64,000 nt of DNA from a bacterium (GTDB lineage: Bacteria > Joyebacterota > Joyebacteria > Joyebacterales > Joyebacteraceae), in assembly GCA_025774935.1 (NCBI GenBank), contig JALGZK010000003.1, positions 232,784 through 296,783 on the forward strand, in the 5' to 3' direction. The notes beneath the pieces were generated by a model. It searched no databases, had not been told where the DNA came from, and saw only the letters and a list, made by a program, of their open reading frames with translations. The position numbers were made by a program, and so were the translations under genes. Below, piece by piece: positions 40,955-49,313 of this stretch (the first letter of the stretch is position 1; every line of letters begins with the position of its first letter).

Positions 40955-40984
40955 GGGGCCCCCGTGGAGACCCACAGGGGCCCC
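40955..40984. other. GC-rich hairpin between VWA and LVIVD genes
   Basis: GGGGCCCC arms flank a 5-bp stem with one G-U pair and a 4-nt loop. It lies 31 nt downstream of the VWA gene stop on the minus strand. No U tract follows. It could stabilise the 3' end of the VWA mRNA or attenuate transcription into the LVIVD gene. Confidence 0.4.
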
Positions 40985-41015
40985 GATGGGCCGACGAAGC
41001 GCTGGCGGCCGAGTG

Positions 41016-42251
41016 CTACTTGTACTCGTGCTTGATCTTGCCCCACGAAGACCGTTCCGCAGGCACCGGCCCGGCGACATCGACGCACACGTGCTGACGG
41101 GCATACTCCACGTCGTCGCCCATCGCGCAGATGTCGAAGCAGTACAGGCCTTCCTCGACGTTCATGGGTACCGTGATCGTGATCTCGAATGGCAGGTAAT
41201 GGTCCTCGTCGAGGACGATGTTCGAGTAGCCAGCCGGCACGACGTTCGTCAGCCACGCCTCGTACCCGGGCGTGCAGACCTCGAGGGTCATGTACTCGAT
41301 CTCCTCACCGATCTCCAGCCCGATGATGGAGGCGATGAAGTCGGCGATGTTCGACCCTCCGGGGATGGTCCCGTCGTAGTTGATGAAGAACGCCTGTCCT
41401 CCCGTGATGAAGGCGTAGCAGTCCCAGAGAGTCAGGTACTGACCGCTGTGGAGGGGGAGCAGCGTGATGTCCGCCGCCGCCATCCCGAACAGCACGTTGA
41501 GAATCTCGAGGTCGTCGGCGTTGTTGTCGACCCCGTCCCGTCCGGGGTCGGGTCCGTAGGTCTGCTGCCCACCGAGACACGCGTCCCACTCGCAGTCGTG
41601 GGGCACGTTGTCGCCCCACTGCAGGACGATCTTCTTCGCGCCGTCGCGCCACCCGATGCCTGGGTCGCTGTACGTCTCGTACAGGGCGCGGGAGTAGTCC
41701 TCGGGCAGATCCCACCCGTCGGTGTTCCCCAGCGCGTTGATGGCCGTGGTCACGACGCCGGTGTCGTCCGTCAACGGCTGATCCAGGCTGTAGTCGTAGT
41801 CGCCGTCGGACGCGAGACCGTACGTCGCGCTGTAGCCGCAGCCGGAGTGGACTCCGTCGTAGTCCATGTGGGAGATCACGCCGAAATTGGTGTCGGGGAT
41901 GAGAGCCCTCACGGCGTTCATGATGTTCACCGAGTTGTTCTTTACGTTGTTCAGCTCCTGGTTCATGCTGGCCGTCAGGTCGAAGCAGATGAGAACGTCG
42001 CCTTTCGAAGGTGTCACGCTGGCCGGGATGAAGAGCATCTTGTCCTCGGTGAACGACGCACCGGGGTATATGTCCTCCACGTAGAGCGAGTCGGGCTCGA
42101 GGGTCGCCTCCTGCCGCGTCACGTAGTTGATCAGCGGTACCGTGGCCGGCATCGGAGGTCCCGTGTACTGGCTCCTGGTCGCGTGCGCCTCCGCCGGTAC
42201 GAACACGACGGAGCAGACGAGCAACACGCACAGTATCAGTGGTCTACGCAT
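41016..42251 (-). CDS. Secreted VWA-domain protein
   Basis: A 411-residue protein with a signal peptide (ILCVLLVCSVVFVPAEA). From about residue 90 it carries a von Willebrand factor A domain with the MIDAS motif DLTAS (GDVLICFDLTASMNQELN). A long insert with Tyr-, Gly- and Asp-rich sequence follows (MDYDGVHSGCGYSATYG). The C-terminal 100 residues are an Ig-like beta-sandwich ending in KHEYK. There is no FlgD-type domain and no membrane helix. GGAGG lies 9 nt before the ATG. It is an adhesive or protein-interaction surface protein by family, with unknown partner. Confidence 0.78.
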   Translation of the reverse strand: MRRPLILCVLLVCSVVFVPAEAHATRSQYTGPPMPATVPLINYVTRQEATLEPDSLYVEDIYPGASFTEDKMLFIPASVTPSKGDVLICFDLTASMNQELNNVKNNSVNIMNAVRALIPDTNFGVISHMDYDGVHSGCGYSATYGLASDGDYDYSLDQPLTDDTGVVTTAINALGNTDGWDLPEDYSRALYETYSDPGIGWRDGAKKIVLQWGDNVPHDCEWDACLGGQQTYGPDPGRDGVDNNADDLEILNVLFGMAAADITLLPLHSGQYLTLWDCYAFITGGQAFFINYDGTIPGGSNIADFIASIIGLEIGEEIEYMTLEVCTPGYEAWLTNVVPAGYSNIVLDEDHYLPFEITITVPMNVEEGLYCFDICAMGDDVEYARQHVCVDVAGPVPAERSSWGKIKHEYK

Positions 42252-42543
42252 GATCTGAGTCCTCCGGGTGGTGCTCCTTTCGGGTGGGACTGGGGCCTCA
42301 ACGGACAGCGCTCGAATGCACGCCTCAAGCGGCCTCGCGGTCAGGCCTCGACGCTGTCCGATGCCGTGCGGCTTCTTCAGTGGTCCTCCTTTCCCTGTGG
42401 ACGTTCATGCCTGCGTGTCACCGCTAGAACCTGGCTTCGCGTCAGACCTGGACAGGTTCCGGTCTATCTCAGGACTCCCTCGTCAGGCGCGGCCGGCTGT
42501 GTCGGTCTGCCCCCCGCGCAGCGCCACTCCCCTGGCGCGGTTC
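42252..42543. other. Leader region without a supported gene
   Basis: This 292-nt stretch separates the GH5 gene stop from nothing downstream on its strand and forms the leader of the VWA gene. Two Shine-Dalgarno-like boxes are present on the minus strand (AAAGGAGG about 130 nt and GGAGG 9 nt before the ATG). No start codon follows the first box. A complete riboswitch or promoter was not recognised. Confidence 0.4.
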
Positions 42544-45500
42544 CTACTTCAAGAGGACCATCTTCAGACGGTGATGAGATCCTCCTGCTTCCATGAAGCA
42601 CAGATAGACGCCGCTCCCCACGAATCGCCCCCCGCTGTCGCGCCCGTTCCACATCACCTCGTGCCGTCCGGGATCGACCTCGTCGTCGACGAGTGTCCGG
42701 ACGAGCCGACCCGTCGGGCTGTAGACGCGAACGGTCACGTGCGAGACTTCCGGGACGTCGAAGGAGATGTTCGTCGCGGGGTTGAACGGGTTCGGCACGT
42801 TGCCAACCAGGCGGTACGACGTCGGACGTTCGTTGGACGGAGCGCAGCCCGTGATCACGGCGGTCAGGTCCTCGTTCTCCGCTCCGCGGAGCGCCGCCCG
42901 CACGAAGCTCAGACCACCGTCGTCCGAGAGGGCGCGGAACCTGAGGACGGCCAGCTCTCCCGGTCCGCCGATCGTCGCCCCGCGCCCGAGGACCGCGAGG
43001 TCGACCCCGACTGTGCCGACACCGGCCCCGTACCAGAAGAAGACCTTGTCCGGAGCCCCGGACAGATCCTCCGAGAGCTCTGCACTCACGAACTCGAGTC
43101 CGCCGGGGTCGAAGGCGACGGTCGTGGACACACCCTTCACCTGAGCCGCGTTCCCCTCGAGAACGACCGCCACCTCCACCTCACCCCCGGCGTCGGTCTG
43201 GTGCTCCGCGAGCGACAGAGCGAGGTCCCGCCCGGCGTCCGGCGCGGGCAGGACCGGGGTCCCTCGCGGCCCCACGACCGAGTAGTTCATCGCGAATGCC
43301 ATCAGATCCTCAAACTCGACGAGACCGTCCGGAAGAGGGAGTCCCTGCGAACTCCCCTCCGGGTTCACCGTCGGCCCCACGTCGCACTGGTTGTCCGGTG
43401 CGGGGGGTGCGATCGCCGCATAGGCGCCACCGAGCTTGTCGATGTCGGGATCGCCCACGAAGCCGTTGTAGCCCCACGACCCCATCGTGGAGGAGACGTC
43501 GCCGAGCCAGTAGTTCGTGGCCGCGCCCCGCGCGGTCTCGTCCGCCGCGCCGTAGTTCCGCGCCGCGTCGTAGCAGAAGGCCTGGTAGTAGTAGATGTTC
43601 CGGTCGGCCACGGCGTCCGTCCAGCTGGTCCCGGAACCGGTGTAGGTCTCGGTCCCGTCGGCATGGTCGCCCGGGAAGAACGAGTCGAAGGAGGGCCAGC
43701 TCGCGACCAGCAGTGGGTACTCCGGATACTCGTCCGCGTCGGACGTTCTCCTGACCGTGACCCCCGCGAGCTGCAAATCCGTTCCCATCGTCCACGACAG
43801 GCCGCACTGCTCGTGACCGGGGACCGCCTCGAAGTCCGTCACGGCCGTCGGTGGCGTGTTGTCCGCCGTGATCGTGTCGCTTCCCGGAGCCGCGGGGTTC
43901 CCGAGGAGGTCGAGGGCCGAGACGGTCACCGACACCGTCCCGTCGGCCGGGGAGCACGCGACGCTCCCGACGGTACCCGTCCACGTCGCGAGGTTGCCGG
44001 CGTACGTGTCCGGGTTGACGGCGGCCCCGCCACCCAGACCCGAGAGATCGGCCGTGATGTTCGAGATCCCGAAGGCCGGGTTGTTGTCGGTGACGGTCGC
44101 CGTGATTCTCGCGGCGTCGCCGTCCTTAATGTAGTCGTCCGTGTGCCCGAGCGTCAGGTTCTCGATGAGAACGCCGGACACGACCGGGGGGATCGGTCCG
44201 TTGATCCTCTCGGCCTCGTTGATGATGATCGAGATGGTGCTCGTGTGCTCCGGGCAGTAGACCCCGAACCCGTCATAGTCGGGGTAGTCGTCGTGGTAGA
44301 GGATCCAGAGGTTCGAGCCGCCGGCCGCCTCGCCCGCCTGTGCGGCGGAGTAGATCTCGTCGTACCAGCCCTGATAGAAGAGGTCGCGCGTCACGAGGGG
44401 CTGCTGCTTCCCGAACTCCTCGAGGATCACCGGCTTGCCGAGGAGGTCGTCGCTGTCGTCGATGTGGTCCCGGATCCAGGCCATCGACTGGGTGTAGTTC
44501 GTCCCCCACCAGTCCGGCCAGATGTGGGCGCATGCGAAGTCGATCGACGACACGTCGTGGTTCGGGATGAAGTCGACCCCGACCCACTGCATCCAGCTGA
44601 CGGGATTGTGGTTCGGCCCGGACGGACCGTAGAACCCCTCAGACCCGGTGGTCACCATGTGCCACGGGTCGATGCCCTTCACGTAGGCTGACATCTCTGC
44701 GATCCACGCCTGCAGGGTCGCGCCCGAGGTGTCCGATTCGCAGCGCGGCTCGTTCGCGAGCTCCCACGCGAAGACGGTGGGGTCCTCCTTGTAGACGCGG
44801 CCGTTGAAGGTGTTCACGCGGTTGAGGACCGTGGAAATGTGGTTCTTGTACCAGGTCCTGCAGTTCGCGTCGGTGTAGAAGTGGTCGTGGCTCGAGGCCG
44901 TGCCGCTCCACGACACGTACTGGTTCATGCCGCCGTAGTCGTCCCAGTTGTTGACGAAGGCGAGAACCACCTTGAGCCCGTTCTGGTCCGCGAGGTGGAG
45001 CGCGTAGTCGAGTCCCTGGAAGACGTACTCCTGGTAGACTCCGGGGGCGGTCTGGAGCGCGTTCCACTGCCCGGCTCCGTCGTTGAAGGCCCACGTCCTG
45101 AGGACGGTGAGCCCCATGTCCGCGCCCTCCGTCTGCACCTCCTCGACGTAGTGCCTCAGGCCGAGGTCGGCCGCGTAGACCATCTGGTAGTAGTTGTTGA
45201 AGCCGGCGTAGAGGTAGGGCTCGCCGTCGAGGACGAAGTGGTTCCCCGAGACGGTCACGAACCCTTCGGGCGGTACGAGGTCCGCGAGTTCGTCGACGTG
45301 TGACGACATGACCGCGAGGGTGGAGCTGTCGCTGTCGTAGACGCTGTACCAGCCCTGGTGCTCGTGGGGCGGGTCGCCGATCCAGTCGTCGCCGGCCGCC
45401 CACAGGCTACCGTACGGGACCGACGGCCGCCCCTCTCCGCCCCACGCCCAGATGTTGTCCCCCACCGCTCCGCCGCCTGCCGCCGCCGAGGCGTGCACCT

Positions 45501-46578
45501 CGTCGTACATGGCCCCGTAGAACGTGTCCTTCCAGACGGTCGACGACGCGGGATCGTAGCTCCCCCCGTCTCTCGCGAGTCCGAACTCCTCCAGAACGAA
45601 CGGCTTGCCGAGAACACCGGACGCCTCCGCCTCGTGCGCGTTGAAGTAGGCGCGAGCGTTCGCCTCCGACGTCGCGTAGGTGCCGCCCGGGTTCGCCGGG
45701 TCGTACCACCCCCAGTTCTGCGGCCAGATGTGTACCGTCGCGTAGTCGATGTCCGGTCCGTCGTGGTTCGCAATGAAGTCGAGCCCGTTCCACGACGGCC
45801 ACGGGGTGTCCCCCTCGCACCCCGTTGTCACGAGGTGGTTCGAGTCGAGTGACTTGATGTACGCCGCGGTGTCGTCGACCCACTGGTTGAAGGCGACCGC
45901 GTTGTTGTTGTACCCGCGCGGCTCGTTGCCGAGCTCCCACGACATGATCGTGGGATCGTCCCGGTACGCGACGCCTGTGTGGGGATTGACGCGGTTGACG
46001 ATGAAGGTGATGTGATCGCGGAAGTCCTGCTTCGCTCCCGCGTTCGAGTAGAAGTCGGACGCGTAATCCTGATAGACGTTCCAGTCGCCGCCCGGCTCCG
46101 GCGGCGGATACGGGATCGGTCCACCACCGTTCCAGCTCACGTACTGCGCCATCCCGCCGGACCACTGCCAGAAGTTCGTGAGGCACATCACCGCGCGGAG
46201 CTCGCGATCGTCCATCGCCTTCAGGAGGTAGTCGAGCCCGTCGAGGACGTCGGCGTCGTAGACGCCGGGGCTCGTCTGCAGTGAAGGGATCATCCGCCAC
46301 GGTTCGGTGTCGGGCCCTTCCGATCCGGCCATGATCCTGAGGTTCGTGACCCCGAGGGAACTCAGGGAGTCGAGCTCGCGCTCGAGACGGGCCCGGTCTC
46401 CACCGGGACCGTTCGAGGCCAGATTGAGCCCGTACCAGAAGTTGACTCCCACGAAGTAGTGCGGCTGCCCTGCCACGGTGAGCGTCAGGCCGTCGACCTC
46501 GACGTAGCCCACGTTCTCCGCCCGGCACGTCCAGCACGGAATCACGAGCAACACAGCCAGAACGAGCGTCAGTCGCAT
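42544..46578 (-). CDS. Secreted double GH5 mannanase-like enzyme with dockerin-like, cohesin-like and FlgD-like domains
   Basis: A 1,344-residue protein with a signal peptide (LTLVLAVLLVIPCWTCRA). Two complete GH5 (subfamily 7-like) domains occupy about residues 25-435 and 440-795. Each has an acid/base Glu in a WEL(G/A)NEPR motif (E219, E610) and a nucleophile in LEEFG (E331, E721). After an Ig and an FN3-like segment comes a dockerin-like stretch (about 1040-1100; DPDIDKLGG, LPDGLVEFEDLMAFAMNY). A cohesin-like beta-sandwich (about 1118-1255; GGEVEVAVVLEG, GELAVLRFRALSDDGGLSF) follows. A FlgD-like end with VPNPFNP and KMVLLK closes the protein. Extracellular beta-mannan cleavage is predicted. 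Two intact catalytic modules plus both cohesin-like and dockerin-like parts in one chain is notable. Confidence 0.82.
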   Translation of the reverse strand: MRLTLVLAVLLVIPCWTCRAENVGYVEVDGLTLTVAGQPHYFVGVNFWYGLNLASNGPGGDRARLERELDSLSSLGVTNLRIMAGSEGPDTEPWRMIPSLQTSPGVYDADVLDGLDYLLKAMDDRELRAVMCLTNFWQWSGGMAQYVSWNGGGPIPYPPPEPGGDWNVYQDYASDFYSNAGAKQDFRDHITFIVNRVNPHTGVAYRDDPTIMSWELGNEPRGYNNNAVAFNQWVDDTAAYIKSLDSNHLVTTGCEGDTPWPSWNGLDFIANHDGPDIDYATVHIWPQNWGWYDPANPGGTYATSEANARAYFNAHEAEASGVLGKPFVLEEFGLARDGGSYDPASSTVWKDTFYGAMYDEVHASAAAGGGAVGDNIWAWGGEGRPSVPYGSLWAAGDDWIGDPPHEHQGWYSVYDSDSSTLAVMSSHVDELADLVPPEGFVTVSGNHFVLDGEPYLYAGFNNYYQMVYAADLGLRHYVEEVQTEGADMGLTVLRTWAFNDGAGQWNALQTAPGVYQEYVFQGLDYALHLADQNGLKVVLAFVNNWDDYGGMNQYVSWSGTASSHDHFYTDANCRTWYKNHISTVLNRVNTFNGRVYKEDPTVFAWELANEPRCESDTSGATLQAWIAEMSAYVKGIDPWHMVTTGSEGFYGPSGPNHNPVSWMQWVGVDFIPNHDVSSIDFACAHIWPDWWGTNYTQSMAWIRDHIDDSDDLLGKPVILEEFGKQQPLVTRDLFYQGWYDEIYSAAQAGEAAGGSNLWILYHDDYPDYDGFGVYCPEHTSTISIIINEAERINGPIPPVVSGVLIENLTLGHTDDYIKDGDAARITATVTDNNPAFGISNITADLSGLGGGAAVNPDTYAGNLATWTGTVGSVACSPADGTVSVTVSALDLLGNPAAPGSDTITADNTPPTAVTDFEAVPGHEQCGLSWTMGTDLQLAGVTVRRTSDADEYPEYPLLVASWPSFDSFFPGDHADGTETYTGSGTSWTDAVADRNIYYYQAFCYDAARNYGAADETARGAATNYWLGDVSSTMGSWGYNGFVGDPDIDKLGGAYAAIAPPAPDNQCDVGPTVNPEGSSQGLPLPDGLVEFEDLMAFAMNYSVVGPRGTPVLPAPDAGRDLALSLAEHQTDAGGEVEVAVVLEGNAAQVKGVSTTVAFDPGGLEFVSAELSEDLSGAPDKVFFWYGAGVGTVGVDLAVLGRGATIGGPGELAVLRFRALSDDGGLSFVRAALRGAENEDLTAVITGCAPSNERPTSYRLVGNVPNPFNPATNISFDVPEVSHVTVRVYSPTGRLVRTLVDDEVDPGRHEVMWNGRDSGGRFVGSGVYLCFMEAGGSHHRLKMVLLK

Positions 46579-46929
46579 GATGTTCCGCCTTCAGGTGTCG
46601 CCGCTTGAGACTCGTCATGCGGACAGCCGGTGTGGGCGGCCCCGCGCGACAAGGCCCGGCACCGAGCCGGGCCCCTCCGCACGCTGAACGCGCACTCGGC
46701 GTCTTTGGGGTAGGCCCGGATGTCAATGCCGGCCGGGGAGACAGAGCAGAGACAATCCGGGCCTCCCTTAGGACCTTCCCGGAGAGCGGTACGGGAGAGG
46801 TCCACCACATCCTGTCAGTTCATTGCTCGTAAGAACGCTCGATCGCCCCGCGACCTCGCCGTCCGCCGTCGAGACCCAGCCGACTTGACGACGACGGCGA
46901 TGGCGCGCGGCGTTCGCTCCCCCGATCGA
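46579..46929. other. 351-nt intergenic region with hairpin
   Basis: No gene is supported. On the minus strand, after the stop of the 211-residue gene, the region holds a perfect 8-bp inverted repeat, GGCCCGGC-ACCGA-GCCGGGCC (46653-46673), followed by TTGTCG. This may be a weak terminator. GH5 has no clear -35/-10 pair here; GAAGGCGG serves as its ribosome site. Confidence 0.45.
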
Positions 46930-47565
46930 CTATCGAGCCGTCTCGTCGACCCAGCCCTCGAGCTCGATGGTCAACTTGGGAATCGCGCCCGCGTCCGCCT
47001 CGGACGGATCCTCGGTAGCCAGCCCATCGGGCTGCACCGTGCGAGAACCGGCCGCACGGGCCGATACGTCTGCAACCTCGAGATAGAGCGTGTGCGTGCC
47101 GCGCTGCCCGTTGCCCTGTAGGAACGTCTCGTCCGCGACGACGGGCGACTCATGGACGATCGCACCACCTTCGTCGCGGAGACGGCACACCACCGCTCCC
47201 GACACGAGCGACGGCTTGCCTCCTCCCGGCAGACCGAGTCGCACGTTCAGCCCCCAGTCGGTAGCGTTCGAAGAGACCGTCAGCTGAACGACGTCCCCGA
47301 GCACCTCTCCGTCGTTGCCACCTCGACGGAGGGGCGGCTCCACGGGGCTCTCCACGACGATGACCCTGATCTTGCGCGGGATGAAGAGGCTCATGCCAGC
47401 CTGTCCCTCGTTGGGCGGCTCCGGGTCGCCTTCGACGATCATCGCGCCGCCGAGCAGAACAGCGACGAGGATGCCGGCGAACAGGCAGAACCGGATTCCC
47501 CTCCGAAGGCGGCGGGCGCCCACTCGCTCCGTCCGTCCTCTCATCTTTCTGCGAAGCTCAAGCAT
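46930..47565 (-). CDS. Uncharacterised membrane-anchored protein of the secretin locus
   Basis: A 211-residue protein with a basic N-terminus (RRKMRGRTERVGARRLRRG) and one hydrophobic helix (about residues 26-46; FCLFAGILVAVLLGGAMIV). A periplasmic domain of mostly beta character ends in IELEGWVDETAR. GGGGGAG lies 7 nt before the ATG. It is the last gene of the secretin run. The topology (short cytosolic end, one helix, periplasmic domain) resembles inner-membrane linkers of secretion systems such as GspC/PilP. No homologous motif was recognised, so this role is inference. Confidence 0.6.
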   Translation of the reverse strand: MLELRRKMRGRTERVGARRLRRGIRFCLFAGILVAVLLGGAMIVEGDPEPPNEGQAGMSLFIPRKIRVIVVESPVEPPLRRGGNDGEVLGDVVQLTVSSNATDWGLNVRLGLPGGGKPSLVSGAVVCRLRDEGGAIVHESPVVADETFLQGNGQRGTHTLYLEVADVSARAAGSRTVQPDGLATEDPSEADAGAIPKLTIELEGWVDETAR

Positions 47566-47629
47566 CTACTCACTCCCCCTGCTCTCCTTCGCGCCTGACC
47601 TCACCCCTCCCGGACCCGATAGCCCCCTG

Positions 47630-49297
47630 CTACTGAATGAGACTGGCGAGTTCGGTGGGGTGAATCATGATGTGAGGAGTCACGAGCACGAACATCTCGC
47701 TCTCCTCTTTCTCAATGCTGGTGTATCCGAAGAGTCCCCCAATGATCGGAATCCGACCGAGGATGGGGATGCGATTCTCCTCCGTTCTCTCCCTTTCAGC
47801 CAATAGGCCTCCAATGATGACTGATTCCCCGTTGTCAACCCTTGCGGTTGTCTCCACTTCTCGCACACTTGTGACCGGCAGATCGTCGACGCCGAACGAG
47901 CGGACGTCGCTGACCTCGACCGAGATGTCCGTCACGATCTCGGAGGAGTCCATGATGTAGGGTGTTATCCTCAGTGTCGTCCCCGTGGCGATCTTCTCGA
48001 GTGTGTAGTAGGCGTACGTGACCGACCCGCTCAGGAGCGAGTAGTACGCCTCAGTACCCACCCGTATCCGCGCTTCCTGCCCGTCGAGCGTGGCGACGTG
48101 CGGATTCGCCTTCACGCTCGCCCCGCCCGACGCTTCGAGCGCCCGTACCGCGACCCTCACGCTCGCCACCCCTCCGAAGAGATCGACGCCGGTCTGGAGC
48201 AGCTGCCCGATGAAAGCGGAGTCGATGAGTGCCGGCGTCAGCTTGGCGATCCTGAAGATGTCGCCGTTCGTAGTTCCGAGAACGCCCCAGTCGATTCCCC
48301 ACTCCCTCGCCATGTCGCTGTCTACCTCGACGACAAGGGCCTCGATCATCACCTGCTGGGGCGGCCGGTCTATGATCGCGAGGTCCCTGAGGAAGGCCCT
48401 CAGGACCTCGGGCGGTCCTGCCACCGACAGGGTGTTGCCCCCGGTAGCGTCGAATCTGACGTACTGCCCGTACCCCTCCGGCAGCATCTTGAGGGCGTCC
48501 TTGGCGAGAAGGTGCCTGGGGCGGATCTCCACGACCTCGCTCAGGAGCACCGACCCGGGGTCGCCCGGATCCGCAACCCCGACGAGGTAGTACCCGTCCA
48601 TCCAGCGGTAGCCGAGGCCGAGCGGAACAGCGAGTCGGCGCAGACACTCCTCGAGCGGCAGATCGATGAACTCCATTGTGATGTAGCCCCGGAGGCCCTC
48701 CGCTCCGATGATCGGGATTCCCACCTGGCTCGAGATGTCAGCCAAGGTCTGGTAGATGTCCGTCTCGTAGAACACGTTCGTGACGAGAGGATTGGGGTGC
48801 GGATTGCCTGAGACGTACTGCGTCGCGGCGCTCGCTCCCGGCTCCTCGGAGCCTTCGATGCCGAAGGGGGTCCCAGGACCGGATCCGCGGCCGGCCAGCC
48901 CGTGGCTCGTTCGTGTCCGCCAGTCTTCCACGACTGCTGTGAACCTTTCTCTCTCCGGAAGCACCGCCCAGCGTCTCGGGTAGTAGTACATCAGAAGATC
49001 GAGACTGAGAGCGGCCTCCTCTTCATTCCCCAGCGCCAGCTCTGACGCGCCAATGAGGTACAGAAGTTCGGGCGTGACACGGAATGCGGTCGCGCCCATG
49101 AGGCCCGCACGAGCGAGAGCCGCGGCCTCCGCGTACTCGCCCGCCTCGTATCGGGCTGCCGCGTCCTCGAGGTATGCCTCGGAGGACGGGGCTCCTCCCT
49201 CGATGGGCTCCGGTAGCGCATCCTCCGTCTCCGAGGCGCACCCGACGACAGACAGCAGGCAGCCCATCAGGAACACAACGTAGAAGCGATGTCTCAT
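47630..49297 (-). CDS. Secretin lipoprotein (GspD/PilQ-type outer-membrane channel)
   Basis: A 555-residue protein. The lipobox LLSVVGC (C20) predicts a lipoprotein. Residues about 40-130 are a TPR-like helical region (YEAGEYAEAAALARAGL). N0/STN-like and N1-like domains follow (TLADISSQVGIPIIGAEGLRG; LPLEECLRRLAVPLG). From about 315 to the end is the secretin barrel (VMIEALVVEVDSDMAREWG, ANPHVATLDGQEARIRVG, TARVDNGESVIIGGLL, IPILGRIPIIGGLFG). The start ATG 49297 is chosen over the open frame to 49360 because it begins the signal. It is smaller than PilQ or GspD of Proteobacteria. No pilus ATPase or prepilin lies nearby. Confidence 0.88.
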   Translation of the reverse strand: MRHRFYVVFLMGCLLSVVGCASETEDALPEPIEGGAPSSEAYLEDAAARYEAGEYAEAAALARAGLMGATAFRVTPELLYLIGASELALGNEEEAALSLDLLMYYYPRRWAVLPERERFTAVVEDWRTRTSHGLAGRGSGPGTPFGIEGSEEPGASAATQYVSGNPHPNPLVTNVFYETDIYQTLADISSQVGIPIIGAEGLRGYITMEFIDLPLEECLRRLAVPLGLGYRWMDGYYLVGVADPGDPGSVLLSEVVEIRPRHLLAKDALKMLPEGYGQYVRFDATGGNTLSVAGPPEVLRAFLRDLAIIDRPPQQVMIEALVVEVDSDMAREWGIDWGVLGTTNGDIFRIAKLTPALIDSAFIGQLLQTGVDLFGGVASVRVAVRALEASGGASVKANPHVATLDGQEARIRVGTEAYYSLLSGSVTYAYYTLEKIATGTTLRITPYIMDSSEIVTDISVEVSDVRSFGVDDLPVTSVREVETTARVDNGESVIIGGLLAERERTEENRIPILGRIPIIGGLFGYTSIEKEESEMFVLVTPHIMIHPTELASLIQ

Positions 49298-49313
49298 CCC
49301 GGCCGTACTCCCT

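Noticed and set aside
40955-40984. Rho-independent terminator
   Set aside because: The stem is strong but no U tract follows on the transcribed strand, so it is listed only as a hairpin.
42252-42543. c-di-GMP riboswitch-like stretch in the VWA leader
   Set aside because: A GACGCGAAGCC segment recalls the GEMM core, but the other conserved loop and the paired stems could not be built.
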